NCBI GenBank assembly: GCA_014379205.1
Contig: JACMME010000238.1
Coordinates: forward strand, 1-42,725
Direction of reading: 5' to 3'
Length of the DNA: 42,725 nt
From: Gemmatimonadaceae bacterium
GTDB lineage: Bacteria; Gemmatimonadota; Gemmatimonadetes; Gemmatimonadales; Gemmatimonadaceae
The notes below the pieces were generated by a model. That model saw only the letters and a program-made list of their open reading frames with translations. It had not been told where the DNA came from and did not search any database. Below are positions 29,301 to 36,814 of the stretch, piece by piece. Numbering within the stretch: position 1 is the stretch's first letter; each line of letters opens with the position of its first letter. A program made the translations under genes and the position numbers.

Positions 29301-29911
29301 GCAGCCTTGGTCTTGCCGCCAAAGCGGCTCTCCTCACCGCGGCGAAGCCTGCCTATGTTCGCGCGATGAGTCCAAAGGACGAAGATAGCCAAAGCCATAG
29401 CAACGTAAAACAGTGGGGAGTGAGCACCCTCTGCCACGAGAACGCCGACAGGGAGCACAAATGCCGCAGTCAGGGAAGCGAGCGAGACGTACCCTGAACG
29501 AAGCAGCACCGCGATCCAGATTGCGGTCGTCACGCCAGCTGCAATCGGGCTCAAGGCCAGAAAGACACCGGCGGACGTGGCAACACCCTTGCCTCCTCCC
29601 TTCCACAAGAGATACACGGGTCGCACGTGTCCGATTATCGCGGCGACTCCGTATCCGATGGCCCACCATCCGCGCCGCTCGACGCCTGTCACGCCAGCCA
29701 GGAAGTACACGGGCAGGGCACCTTTGGCCACGTCGAACGCCATGACAACCGCACCCACCTTCGCTCCCAGCACACGGAAAACATTGGTGGCCCCAAGATT
29801 TCCAGAACCGTGGTCCCGAAGATCAATCCCGCGAATCCTTCCGGCGATGTACGCCGCGGGAATGGAGCCGAGCAGGTAGGCGACGGCGACGCCAACGAGC
29901 GGATGCATCAA
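29297..29911 (-). CDS. plsY: Acyl-phosphate:glycerol-3-phosphate acyltransferase
   Basis: PlsY makes lysophosphatidate from acyl phosphate and glycerol 3-phosphate at the inner membrane. The 204-residue protein has about five to six membrane segments and the three conserved loops: GSIPAAYIAGRIRGIDLRDHGSGNLGATNVFRVLG (in pieces), GGGKGVATSAGVFLALSP and a late FVLWTHRANIGRLRRGEE. The C-terminal basic tail is typical. It lies 15 bp after der and overlaps gpsA, giving the two acyl-glycerol steps together. The start at ATG 29911 is followed at once by the first helix. Confidence 0.95.
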   Translation of the reverse strand: MMHPLVGVAVAYLLGSIPAAYIAGRIRGIDLRDHGSGNLGATNVFRVLGAKVGAVVMAFDVAKGALPVYFLAGVTGVERRGWWAIGYGVAAIIGHVRPVYLLWKGGGKGVATSAGVFLALSPIAAGVTTAIWIAVLLRSGYVSLASLTAAFVLPVGVLVAEGAHSPLFYVAMALAIFVLWTHRANIGRLRRGEESRFGGKTKAA

Positions 29912-29926
29912 TGCCTGACGTCCACT

Positions 29927-31234
29927 CTACGCCGCGCGGCGCCGCATGAGTATTCGTAGCGGGTTTCCAGTAAAGCCCCAGGCCTCCCGGAAACCATTGT
30001 GGAGATAGCGCACATAGTGCTCCTGCACTAGTTCCGGATGGTTACCAAAGACGGCGATTGTTGGGGGCGCCGTCTCCACCTGCGTCGCGTATAACAGCTT
30101 GATTTCGCGTCCGGCCGCCTGAGGTGGCTGCCGGCGCGCCACTAGCTCCTCGAGCCGCGTATTGACCTGCGAAGTCGTGATGCGTTTGTGACGCTCCTGC
30201 TCCACCGTGAGAATGAGATCCAGTACGCGATGCACGCGCTGTCCGGTCAGGGCCGACGTAAATAGAAATGGGATGAAGCGAAAGTACGGCGCCTTTTCCT
30301 CCATCTCTTTCTCGAAGTGCGCCGACGTCTTGGATTCCTTCTCCTTCAGGTCCCATTTATTCACGACGACTATCAACGCCCGTCCATTCTCCCACGCCAG
30401 CGTGGCAATTTTGAGATCCTGATTGTGCAGACCCTCGGCAGCATCGATCAGCAGGACGCAGATGTCGGCGCTGTCAATTGCGCGACGCGTCCGAAGCGAC
30501 GAGTAAAATTCGATTCCATCGTCGATTTTCGACTGGCGCCTCAATCCCGCAGTGTCAACGAATACGAACTCTCTTCCGTGATACCGAAACGGCGTATCGA
30601 TGGCATCACGCGTAGTGCCAGCTTCTTCAGCGACGACCAGGCGTTCCTCGCCGAGCAACTTGTTGATGAAGGAAGATTTGCCCACGTTCGGACGTCCAAT
30701 GACAGCGACGCGGAGTGAGGTATCCTCGCTCGCCTCGGCCGGCGGAAAACTGTCTACCACCGCATCGAGAAAATCACCGCTATTGCGGCCGTTCTGAGCC
30801 GATACCGGAATGGGATCGCCTGCACCGAGCGAATAAAATTCATAGAAGTCCGCCGACTGCGGATCATCGACCTTGTTCGCTATCAGAAGCCATGGCTTCC
30901 TGGCCGCACGAAGCATGTCGACCACCCGCGAATCCTGGGGGTGAACCCCTACGCGCGCGTCCACCACTAACAGCAGTAGATCGGCTTCGGCGATCGCCTG
31001 GTCCACCTGTCGCCGGATCTCGATATCCATCGGAATGCGAGGGTCTTCTGTGATCCCGCCCGTGTCTACCAACCAGAAGGCGCGCCCATTCCATTCTGCC
31101 CGGGTAAAGTGCCGGTCCCGTGTTGTACCTGCTTCTTCGCTGACGATTGCTGCGTCTCCGCCGGCAATGCGGTTGAAAAGCGCCGATTTACCTACGTTCG
31201 GACGCCCTACAAGTGCAACGACAGGGACGTTCAC
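29927..31234 (-). CDS. der: GTPase Der (EngA), ribosome assembly
   Basis: Der matures the 50S subunit and has two tandem G domains. Both P-loops (VALVGRPNVGKSALFN near 10 and VAVIGRPNVGKSSFIN near 180) and both NKxD motifs (NKVD, NKWD) are visible, as are DTGG and DTAG switch-II motifs. The C-terminal KH-like domain ends in the basic RILMRRRAA. A length of 435 is usual. The start is GTG 31234, overlapping the radical SAM gene stop (GTGA). The DUF512 radical SAM-der pairing is a known conserved neighbourhood. Confidence 0.97.
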   Translation of the reverse strand: MNVPVVALVGRPNVGKSALFNRIAGGDAAIVSEEAGTTRDRHFTRAEWNGRAFWLVDTGGITEDPRIPMDIEIRRQVDQAIAEADLLLLVVDARVGVHPQDSRVVDMLRAARKPWLLIANKVDDPQSADFYEFYSLGAGDPIPVSAQNGRNSGDFLDAVVDSFPPAEASEDTSLRVAVIGRPNVGKSSFINKLLGEERLVVAEEAGTTRDAIDTPFRYHGREFVFVDTAGLRRQSKIDDGIEFYSSLRTRRAIDSADICVLLIDAAEGLHNQDLKIATLAWENGRALIVVVNKWDLKEKESKTSAHFEKEMEEKAPYFRFIPFLFTSALTGQRVHRVLDLILTVEQERHKRITTSQVNTRLEELVARRQPPQAAGREIKLLYATQVETAPPTIAVFGNHPELVQEHYVRYLHNGFREAWGFTGNPLRILMRRRAA

Positions 31235-32547
31235 GAGGCCACCGTCATTAGTGAGCTGGAACAGTTCGCGTTTATCGCGGAACCAGTCAAGACGTCAACG
31301 AAATCGTACGAAGGGATAATGGGAATGGAAAACGCCGAACGGAGGTCGGAGAAGCTCTGGTCATCGAGAAACAAGTTGTCATCATTCAGGCACTCGGCCG
31401 GAATGAGTACGAGATCCAGAGCCGCGATGTGGTCTTCGAGCACCCTGCGAATGTCGGCACCGACGAGCAGTCCGGCTGTAGTGGTAGTAGGTCCAAACAA
31501 TGAGTTTTCAGCGACTATGAGGGTGAATCGTGCACCAGTCGCATCGGAAAGAATTTCGAGAAGACCGGGCATGAGAGCAGCCATGGATTTGCCGGTTACG
31601 ACGCCAATTCGACGGCCGTGCAGTTGAGGGAGCTTTGAAGCGCCTGCGTGGACGCGTGCCCGCAAGGCAGCCACGGCGCCAACTCCGTTCTCTATTTGAA
31701 CGAAGTCACCGTAGTGATCAGCGTCGGGCAGCTCGCGCTCCGCAAGCAGATACAGCTCGTCAGATCCGAACACCCAACGGTCACTGCGCTCTGCAAGCGC
31801 ACGATCCTCCCAGAATTCAACGCGAGAAAGAATGCGATTGGCGTTCCCGGCGTCCATGGAAGCGCCCGTATACAAGTGGGAGAACTGCGTCACACCGACC
31901 GGCACGAGCGCCACAGAGAGAACCGCATCACCAAGCCGCCAGAGGTCCGCAAGCGACTGTTCGAGAACGTCTCCGTCGTTGATTCCTGGAACGAGCACCA
32001 TCTGGCAGTGGAACTGGATGCCGCCGGCGGCCAGAGTCGTGAGCTGTTCGAGAATGTTCGGCACGCGCGGGTTATTAAGCAAAACCTTGCGCGCTTCCCA
32101 CGGAGTTGCATGCACGGAGATATACAGCGGCGACAGACGATACTCGAGTATGCGCGATATATCCTTGCCTTTCATGTTCGAGAGCGTCGCAAAATTCCCG
32201 TAGGCAAAGGAAAGGCGATAGTCGTCGTCCCGAACATACAATGAGCGTCGGAGCCCCTTGGGTAGCCCTTCGATGAAGCAGAACTCGCAGCGGTTGGCGC
32301 AACGCCGAATACGAGGTGGCTCGAGCTCGATACCCATCGGCTCAAAACTCGTACGCTCGATCTCGAACATGACTTCATCACCGTTGGGCAAACGCGCCGC
32401 GACAGCAAGTTCGTCGTCCGCGGTTAAAAACTCCCAATCAAGAAAATCACCAACTTCCCGGCCGTTTACGGCATGCAGCTCGGTGCCAGGCAGAATTCCA
32501 AGTTGAGCTGCAACGCTTTGAGGGGCGACTTTGAGAACGCGGATCAT
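31231..32547 (-). CDS. DUF512-family protein with PDZ and radical-SAM-like domains
   Basis: A 438-residue protein. The N-terminal PDZ-like part (APQSVAAQLGILPGTELHAVNGREVGDFLDWEF) leads into a radical-SAM-like region with the cluster motif RCANRCEFCFIEGLPKG (Cys-x3-Cys-x2-Cys) and YVRDDDYRLSFAYGNFATLSN, then SVHATPWEARK and the C-terminal DUF512 (from about residue 215, NGVGAVAALRARVHAG). The family is widespread and strongly linked to der but has no proven reaction. The fold suggests an iron-sulphur enzyme using S-adenosylmethionine. It heads the 32547-to-23739 run, so its upstream gap (32548-32762) should hold that operon's promoter; none is obvious. Confidence 0.9.
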   Translation of the reverse strand: MIRVLKVAPQSVAAQLGILPGTELHAVNGREVGDFLDWEFLTADDELAVAARLPNGDEVMFEIERTSFEPMGIELEPPRIRRCANRCEFCFIEGLPKGLRRSLYVRDDDYRLSFAYGNFATLSNMKGKDISRILEYRLSPLYISVHATPWEARKVLLNNPRVPNILEQLTTLAAGGIQFHCQMVLVPGINDGDVLEQSLADLWRLGDAVLSVALVPVGVTQFSHLYTGASMDAGNANRILSRVEFWEDRALAERSDRWVFGSDELYLLAERELPDADHYGDFVQIENGVGAVAALRARVHAGASKLPQLHGRRIGVVTGKSMAALMPGLLEILSDATGARFTLIVAENSLFGPTTTTAGLLVGADIRRVLEDHIAALDLVLIPAECLNDDNLFLDDQSFSDLRSAFSIPIIPSYDFVDVLTGSAINANCSSSLMTVAS

Positions 32548-32762
32548 TCGAGACTGGACTTTGGACGCGGTGCGCGCTCTACTGACCCTGACCGACGACG
32601 CGGGGTAAGTCGTTGCGCCGTAAGAGCGTTAATGGATCAAGTAACTTAGGAGGTTCAGCGACCGAAGGCAAGCAAGCACCGTAATTTGGCGAGAATTCGC
32701 GTCGTGCCTTCTCAATCCGCAACTAGCGCGAGATCTCAGGTGGTCGCACACTGGAGATGCGA

Positions 32763-32789
32763 AAAGCCCGCCCAGATTGGGCGGGCTTT
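32763..32789 (-). terminator. Strong intrinsic terminator of the secreted TPR gene
   Basis: A perfect 12-bp stem (AAAGCCCGCCCA with TGGGCGGGCTTT, 3-nt loop) lies 21 bp past the TPR gene stop. Read on the minus strand it ends in a TTTTC tract. It separates the larC/TPR unit from the radical SAM-der operon. The rest of 32548-32810 contains no gene or other clear structure. Confidence 0.9.
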
Positions 32790-32810
32790 CGCTTGCATAC
32801 TTCCGGCTGA

Positions 32811-34307
32811 TCAAACTATGGGTTTGTACCGGAATGCCACTATTCCGGGCTGGGAAACCTCCACTCTGAAGTCGACTTTCCCCTTCGCCGGAACGGATAC
32901 TGGCGTATCCTGCGAGGCGATCACCTTCCCTTCCTTGTCGAGAAACTCGAAGGTGATGTTGTGCGTGGCAGCCTTGGCGGTCAGGTTCTCGACCTCACCG
33001 GTGAGCGTATGTTTTGCATCGGCGTGCATGAATCCGACGAACGTAACTTTCAACGGAGCTTTCTGGAATCGATCGTGGTATTTCACAACTGAATCCAGCT
33101 GCGCCTTCTTGGTTTTGGCGTCGGCCTTCGCCGCCAGCCTCTGATACGCTCCCGCAAGGAGGCGCCAATTGTCAGGATAGTTGGGATCGACGTCCACGAG
33201 CCTCCGCGCCATGGGAAGCATCTTGTCGTACTGTTCCGTCGCAAGATACGTGTTGGTCAGGTTGTAAAGCGCGTCGCGATAATAGGGATTCTGCTGCAGT
33301 CCTGACTCGAACAGCTTGGCAGCGTCCAGCTTTCTGTCAGCGCGAAAAGCCGACGTTCCCGCCTCGAACAGTTGAATGTCCGAATAGTTGGACGGGTTCT
33401 GCAACATCGCCGCAAAGACACTGGCGACAGCAGCGGTATCGCCCGAGGCGCCCAGAGCGCGCGCCAAGCCGGTGCGAGCGTTTGAGATGCTCGGACCCTG
33501 CGGATACTCATCGATATACGCCTTGAACTGAGCACCAGCTTCCTTCATTTTCGCCGCCTTTGCTTCGCCTTCCAGCTCGTCAGCTTGACTCTGAAGGAAT
33601 AGTGCTGCGTTGTAAATCGACTGCTGCCGGATCTGCAACATGTTGGAATCCTTGGCCGCCATCTCCGGTGTAACCTGCCTCACTGTTTCGAGAAACGCAG
33701 CTGTAGCGCCTGGCGTGTCGTTTCTCTTCTGCAGAATCACCGCCTTGTAGTAGAAAGGCAGCGGTGACCCACGCCATATTCTCGTCGCTCTCGCCAACGC
33801 AGCATCGGCTGAGTCGAGTTGGTTGTTGTTGATGAAGGCCGCCGCGGCGTTTACCGATGGCGTCCAGATCTGGCTTCTGTACGCTCTGGTCTCGGATGCA
33901 CAAGCGGGCTGGCTCGTCTCCACCACGGTAAACGCGGTGTCGATAGCCGCATAAAGATCCAGCATTTCTTCCGGATTGGTCTTGTAACCGATTTCGGCGC
34001 GGCGAACCAAGCTGGGGGTGCCGGGACGCATAGCCCACCACGTCAGCGCTTGCCCGAGTACAAAATTTCGAGCTGTCTGACTTTTGACCTTGCCCGGATC
34101 CTTGGTCAACACCTCAATGGCATTCCGCATGTGCCTCACCTGCTCATCCGGTTTGCCCATCCGTCCTTTCACAAGATATTGGTTTGCGGACGTCAACTGA
34201 TACGACCCGCCGAAATCGAGCTCGCACTTGTCCTGCGCCAGCGCCGAGCCTCCCGCGAACATCGTTGCAACGACCGACGAAGCAGCGGCCTTTCGCCAAG
34301 CGATCAT
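32811..34307 (-). CDS. Secreted TPR protein with C-terminal beta (FxLYD-like) domain
   Basis: A 498-residue exported protein. The signal peptide (WRKAAASSVVATMFAGGSALA, cleavage near residue 24) is followed by TPR-type helical repeats over about residues 60-400. The clearest are ALARATRIWRGSPLPFYYKAVI, FEAGTSAFRADRKLDAAKLFESGL and ALYNLTNTYLATEQYDKMLPMARRLVDVDPNYPDNWRLLAGAY. The last ~90 residues form a beta domain (VTFVGFMHADAKHTLTGEVENLTAK, KVIASQDTPVSVPAKGKVDFRVEV). It acts in the periplasm or is surface-associated; the partner is unknown. ATG 34307 is set by a strong AAGGAG Shine-Dalgarno 7 nt upstream (34315-34320). It lies 20 bp after larC. Confidence 0.85.
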   Translation of the reverse strand: MIAWRKAAASSVVATMFAGGSALAQDKCELDFGGSYQLTSANQYLVKGRMGKPDEQVRHMRNAIEVLTKDPGKVKSQTARNFVLGQALTWWAMRPGTPSLVRRAEIGYKTNPEEMLDLYAAIDTAFTVVETSQPACASETRAYRSQIWTPSVNAAAAFINNNQLDSADAALARATRIWRGSPLPFYYKAVILQKRNDTPGATAAFLETVRQVTPEMAAKDSNMLQIRQQSIYNAALFLQSQADELEGEAKAAKMKEAGAQFKAYIDEYPQGPSISNARTGLARALGASGDTAAVASVFAAMLQNPSNYSDIQLFEAGTSAFRADRKLDAAKLFESGLQQNPYYRDALYNLTNTYLATEQYDKMLPMARRLVDVDPNYPDNWRLLAGAYQRLAAKADAKTKKAQLDSVVKYHDRFQKAPLKVTFVGFMHADAKHTLTGEVENLTAKAATHNITFEFLDKEGKVIASQDTPVSVPAKGKVDFRVEVSQPGIVAFRYKPIV

Positions 34308-34314
34308 CTCGTTT

Positions 34315-34320
34315 CTCCTT
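34315..34320 (-). promoter_or_regulatory. Strong Shine-Dalgarno deciding the start of the secreted TPR gene
   Basis: AAGGAG on the minus strand lies 7 nt before ATG 34307. It rules out the longer in-frame start at 34349, which would overlap the larC stop region and place residues before the signal peptide. Confidence 0.85.
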
Positions 34321-34326
34321 ATTGGG

Positions 34327-35541
34327 TTACGTAGTCTGAGGGTTCGCACGGGATACCCCTGCCATCAACATCCGTTCCGCCGTTTCGCGCGCTTGGCGCG
34401 ACACGCTTTGCACGCTCCTTCCGCTCGCCAGAGCCACCCTGTTTACGTCATCAAACTCCGGCTTGGCTCGTGCCCCGCCATTCGGCAGAGTGACGACCTT
34501 GACTCGAATCTCTTGTTCGAGGACAGCTACCTTCAATACCTCTCGGACCAGTACGCTCCGTTGCAGCGTAGCGCGCCGCACACCGATCGTTGTTGTGATC
34601 AGGAACACCAAATCTTGAATGCGCTTGTAATCGGACGGCTTGGTGAGCACCTCAACGCGGCTGCCCAACCGCCCCTTCTTCATCACGACAGGAATCACAA
34701 CTACATCCAATGCTCCTGCCGCTCGAAGCGAATTTGCAGCGGCCGCCAGCGCCTCCGGATCCATGTCGTCAATGTCCGCCGCGAGCTGGACCACTTCTTC
34801 CGTACGAGCTGTTCCGTCTATTGCGTGCGAGTCAGCGATTATGATACGGAGTGCATTCGCTCGGCCCTTGAAGTCTTTTGTCCCCGCACCAAAACCACTG
34901 CGCAATGGAACGTATTGGTCAGGGGGCGGCCCTGCCGAAAGCACTCGCACCAATGCGGCGCCGGTTGGGGTGACGAGCTCCCCTGCTCCTTCCGGGCCCG
35001 GCCGCACCACATGACCTTCTAGCAACTTGAGTGTAGCGGGTGCAGGTACCGGAAGCATGCCGTGCGCAGCACGCACGGTTCCATCGCCGAGCGCTATCGC
35101 TCCGCAGTACACACGATTGACCCCAAGCTGCTCCAGTCCCCATATCGAGCCGACTACATCAAGGATGGCATCGACTGCACCCACCTCGTGAAGGTGGACT
35201 CTTTCAGCCTGCACCCCGTGTATCTCCCCTTCCGATGCCGCTATCGCAGTGAAAGCGCGATTGCTCAGGTCGCGGACGCTTTCTGGTACGCCCGCCGCGT
35301 CAACCAGCTTTCTGATATCGCGGATATGCCTCCCATGCGGCTGCGGTGGAATGTCAAAATCGACTTTCGCGCAACTGATGTCGCCCCGCTTGACTCTTTC
35401 GATTCGCACCGTCACGCCGTCGAGCGCGAGACGACCAGGTAGTGAGCGCAACCATTCCGCCTCGAGCCCAACATCTATGAGCGCACCGAGCATCATGTCG
35501 CCGGCGATGCCACTGAAAGCGTCAAGTATGGCTGAGAGCAT
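34327..35541 (-). CDS. larC: LarC-family nickel-pincer cofactor (nickel insertion) protein
   Basis: LarC inserts nickel into the pincer nucleotide cofactor of lactate racemase-type enzymes using CTP. The N-terminus ILDAFSGIAGDMMLGALIDVG is diagnostic, followed by HLHEVGAVDAILDVVGS, GTVRAAHGMLPVPAPATLKLLEG, ELVTPTGAALV, and the C-terminal half with LAADIDDMDPEALA and VVVIPVVMKKGRLGSRVEVL. At 404 residues it is a single uninterrupted frame, whereas in Lactobacillus plantarum larC is made by a frameshift. The start ATG 35541 has no Shine-Dalgarno; instead a heptad-repeat arm ends 11 nt upstream. No larA, larB or larE is in the window. Confidence 0.9.
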   Translation of the reverse strand: MLSAILDAFSGIAGDMMLGALIDVGLEAEWLRSLPGRLALDGVTVRIERVKRGDISCAKVDFDIPPQPHGRHIRDIRKLVDAAGVPESVRDLSNRAFTAIAASEGEIHGVQAERVHLHEVGAVDAILDVVGSIWGLEQLGVNRVYCGAIALGDGTVRAAHGMLPVPAPATLKLLEGHVVRPGPEGAGELVTPTGAALVRVLSAGPPPDQYVPLRSGFGAGTKDFKGRANALRIIIADSHAIDGTARTEEVVQLAADIDDMDPEALAAAANSLRAAGALDVVVIPVVMKKGRLGSRVEVLTKPSDYKRIQDLVFLITTTIGVRRATLQRSVLVREVLKVAVLEQEIRVKVVTLPNGGARAKPEFDDVNRVALASGRSVQSVSRQARETAERMLMAGVSRANPQTT

Positions 35542-35552
35542 TTATTGAGAAA

Positions 35553-35668
35553 GGGACCAGGAACCAGGGACCAGGGACCAGTAATCGTATCCGCTATTTG
35601 GAAAAGGCGCCATTGTTTCCACGGTTCACTGGCCTCCGTCCCTATGCAATGGTCCTGGTCCCTGGTCC
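35553..35668 (-). repeat. Heptanucleotide repeat with inverted arms between thrC and larC (locus C)
   Basis: Four heptads in register (GGGACCA at 35553, 35567 and 35574; GGAACCA at 35560) are followed by a 69-bp spacer and the inverse arm TGGTCC/TGGTCCC at 35650-35668, in which the first unit is one base short. Positions 35568-35581 can pair with 35655-35668 in all 14 bases. The element fills almost the entire 130-bp gap: it begins 3 nt after the thrC stop and ends 11 nt before the larC start (minus-strand sense). It could act as a terminator-like or RNA-stability structure, or occlude larC translation; none is shown. Confidence 0.88.
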
Positions 35669-35671
35669 GCT

Positions 35672-36814
35672 TTACCTGTACCCCGCACCGCTTCCGGTAT
35701 TGAAGATCACGACCTCGGCGTCACGCGCGAGGCGCCTGGATGCTATCAGACGCCTGCACACGGCCAGGGCACAACCGCCTTCCGGCGAAGCGTCGACTCC
35801 GCTGGCATGAGCAAGCCGCCTGGTTGCGGCCCGAATCTCGGTTTCACTCGCGACCTCCGCGTCACCCCGGCTCTCGCGCAGTGCCTTGAGAATCAGGCGA
35901 TCGCCCAGCGGACCAGGAACACGAAGTCCGCTTGCGTGCGTCTGTGGATTCTCCCATGGAATCGCGAAGTCAGCACCGGCGGCAAGCGCCCGTGCTATAG
36001 GGGCGCACCCTTCCGCCTGCGCCGATATCATGCGAGGCATTCTTGTCGCATCGCCAAGCCAGCCCAGAGCTCGAATTTCGCCAAAGGCTTTCCACATTCC
36101 GATCAACCCGGTACCGCCGCCTGTTGGATAAATGATGGCGTCGGGCAACCGCCATCCAAGCTGCTCGGCGAGTTCCAAGCCCAGCGTCTTCTTCCCTTCG
36201 ATGCGATACGGTTCTCTCAGAGTCGACATGTCGAAGAAACCGCTCGAAGCTGCGTCGGCGCGGGCGGCTTTCCCCGCATCCGCAATACTACCAGCAACCG
36301 TGACGAGCTCGGCGCCAAGAGCGCGTATGGTTTCGAGTAGTCCCTGAGGGGTGGACTCGGGTGCGTAGACCCTCGCGGGCAATTCCGCCGCCGCTGCATA
36401 CGCTGCCAGGGCCGCTCCTGCGTTGCCAGCGGTGGGCACGACGAAACCGGGAACACTGAGCGCCCGGCCGCGTGTAACGGCGGCACTCATGCCGCGTGCC
36501 TTGAAGGAGCCCGTGGGGTTGAGACCTTCGTCCTTCACCCAGAGACGGCGGACGCCCAGTTCCACCGCGAGTGACCGTACTTCCAGAAGGGGAGTCGCCC
36601 CTTCGCCGAGAGTAACCGGTTCCTCACCTTCGCGTAGAGGAAGGAAGGCTGCATAGCGCCACATGTCCCAACGGTCGAGCAGCTTGTCGCGCGATGAAGG
36701 GAGCGTGTCGTACCGCACCAGAAACGGCTGCCCGCACTCAACGCAGACGCTCGCGAGGCGGTCACCCGCCGCACACTCACCGCAAGCGGAACATAAAAGC
36801 GACCAGCCGCTCAA
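35672..36814 (-). CDS. thrC: Threonine synthase with N-terminal zinc ribbon
   Basis: ThrC converts O-phosphohomoserine to threonine with PLP. The N-terminus has four Cys of a zinc-ribbon type (CSACGEC and CVECG, residues 8-27). Substrate-site motifs follow: LGEGATPLLEV, the PLP lysine Lys105 in LNPTGSFKARGM, PTAGNAGAALAAYAA, YPTGGGTGLIGMWKA and the end FNTGSGAGYR. A length of 380 fits the short bacterial class. The start is TTG 36814, interlocked with the uvrC stop as TTGA; no ATG is near. Locus C repeats follow its stop codon. Confidence 0.94.
   Translation of the reverse strand: MSGWSLLCSACGECAAGDRLASVCVECGQPFLVRYDTLPSSRDKLLDRWDMWRYAAFLPLREGEEPVTLGEGATPLLEVRSLAVELGVRRLWVKDEGLNPTGSFKARGMSAAVTRGRALSVPGFVVPTAGNAGAALAAYAAAAELPARVYAPESTPQGLLETIRALGAELVTVAGSIADAGKAARADAASSGFFDMSTLREPYRIEGKKTLGLELAEQLGWRLPDAIIYPTGGGTGLIGMWKAFGEIRALGWLGDATRMPRMISAQAEGCAPIARALAAGADFAIPWENPQTHASGLRVPGPLGDRLILKALRESRGDAEVASETEIRAATRRLAHASGVDASPEGGCALAVCRRLIASRRLARDAEVVIFNTGSGAGYR

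Noticed and set aside
34327..35541. Programmed frameshift in larC as in Lactobacillus
   Set aside because: The frame is continuous over 404 codons with all family motifs.
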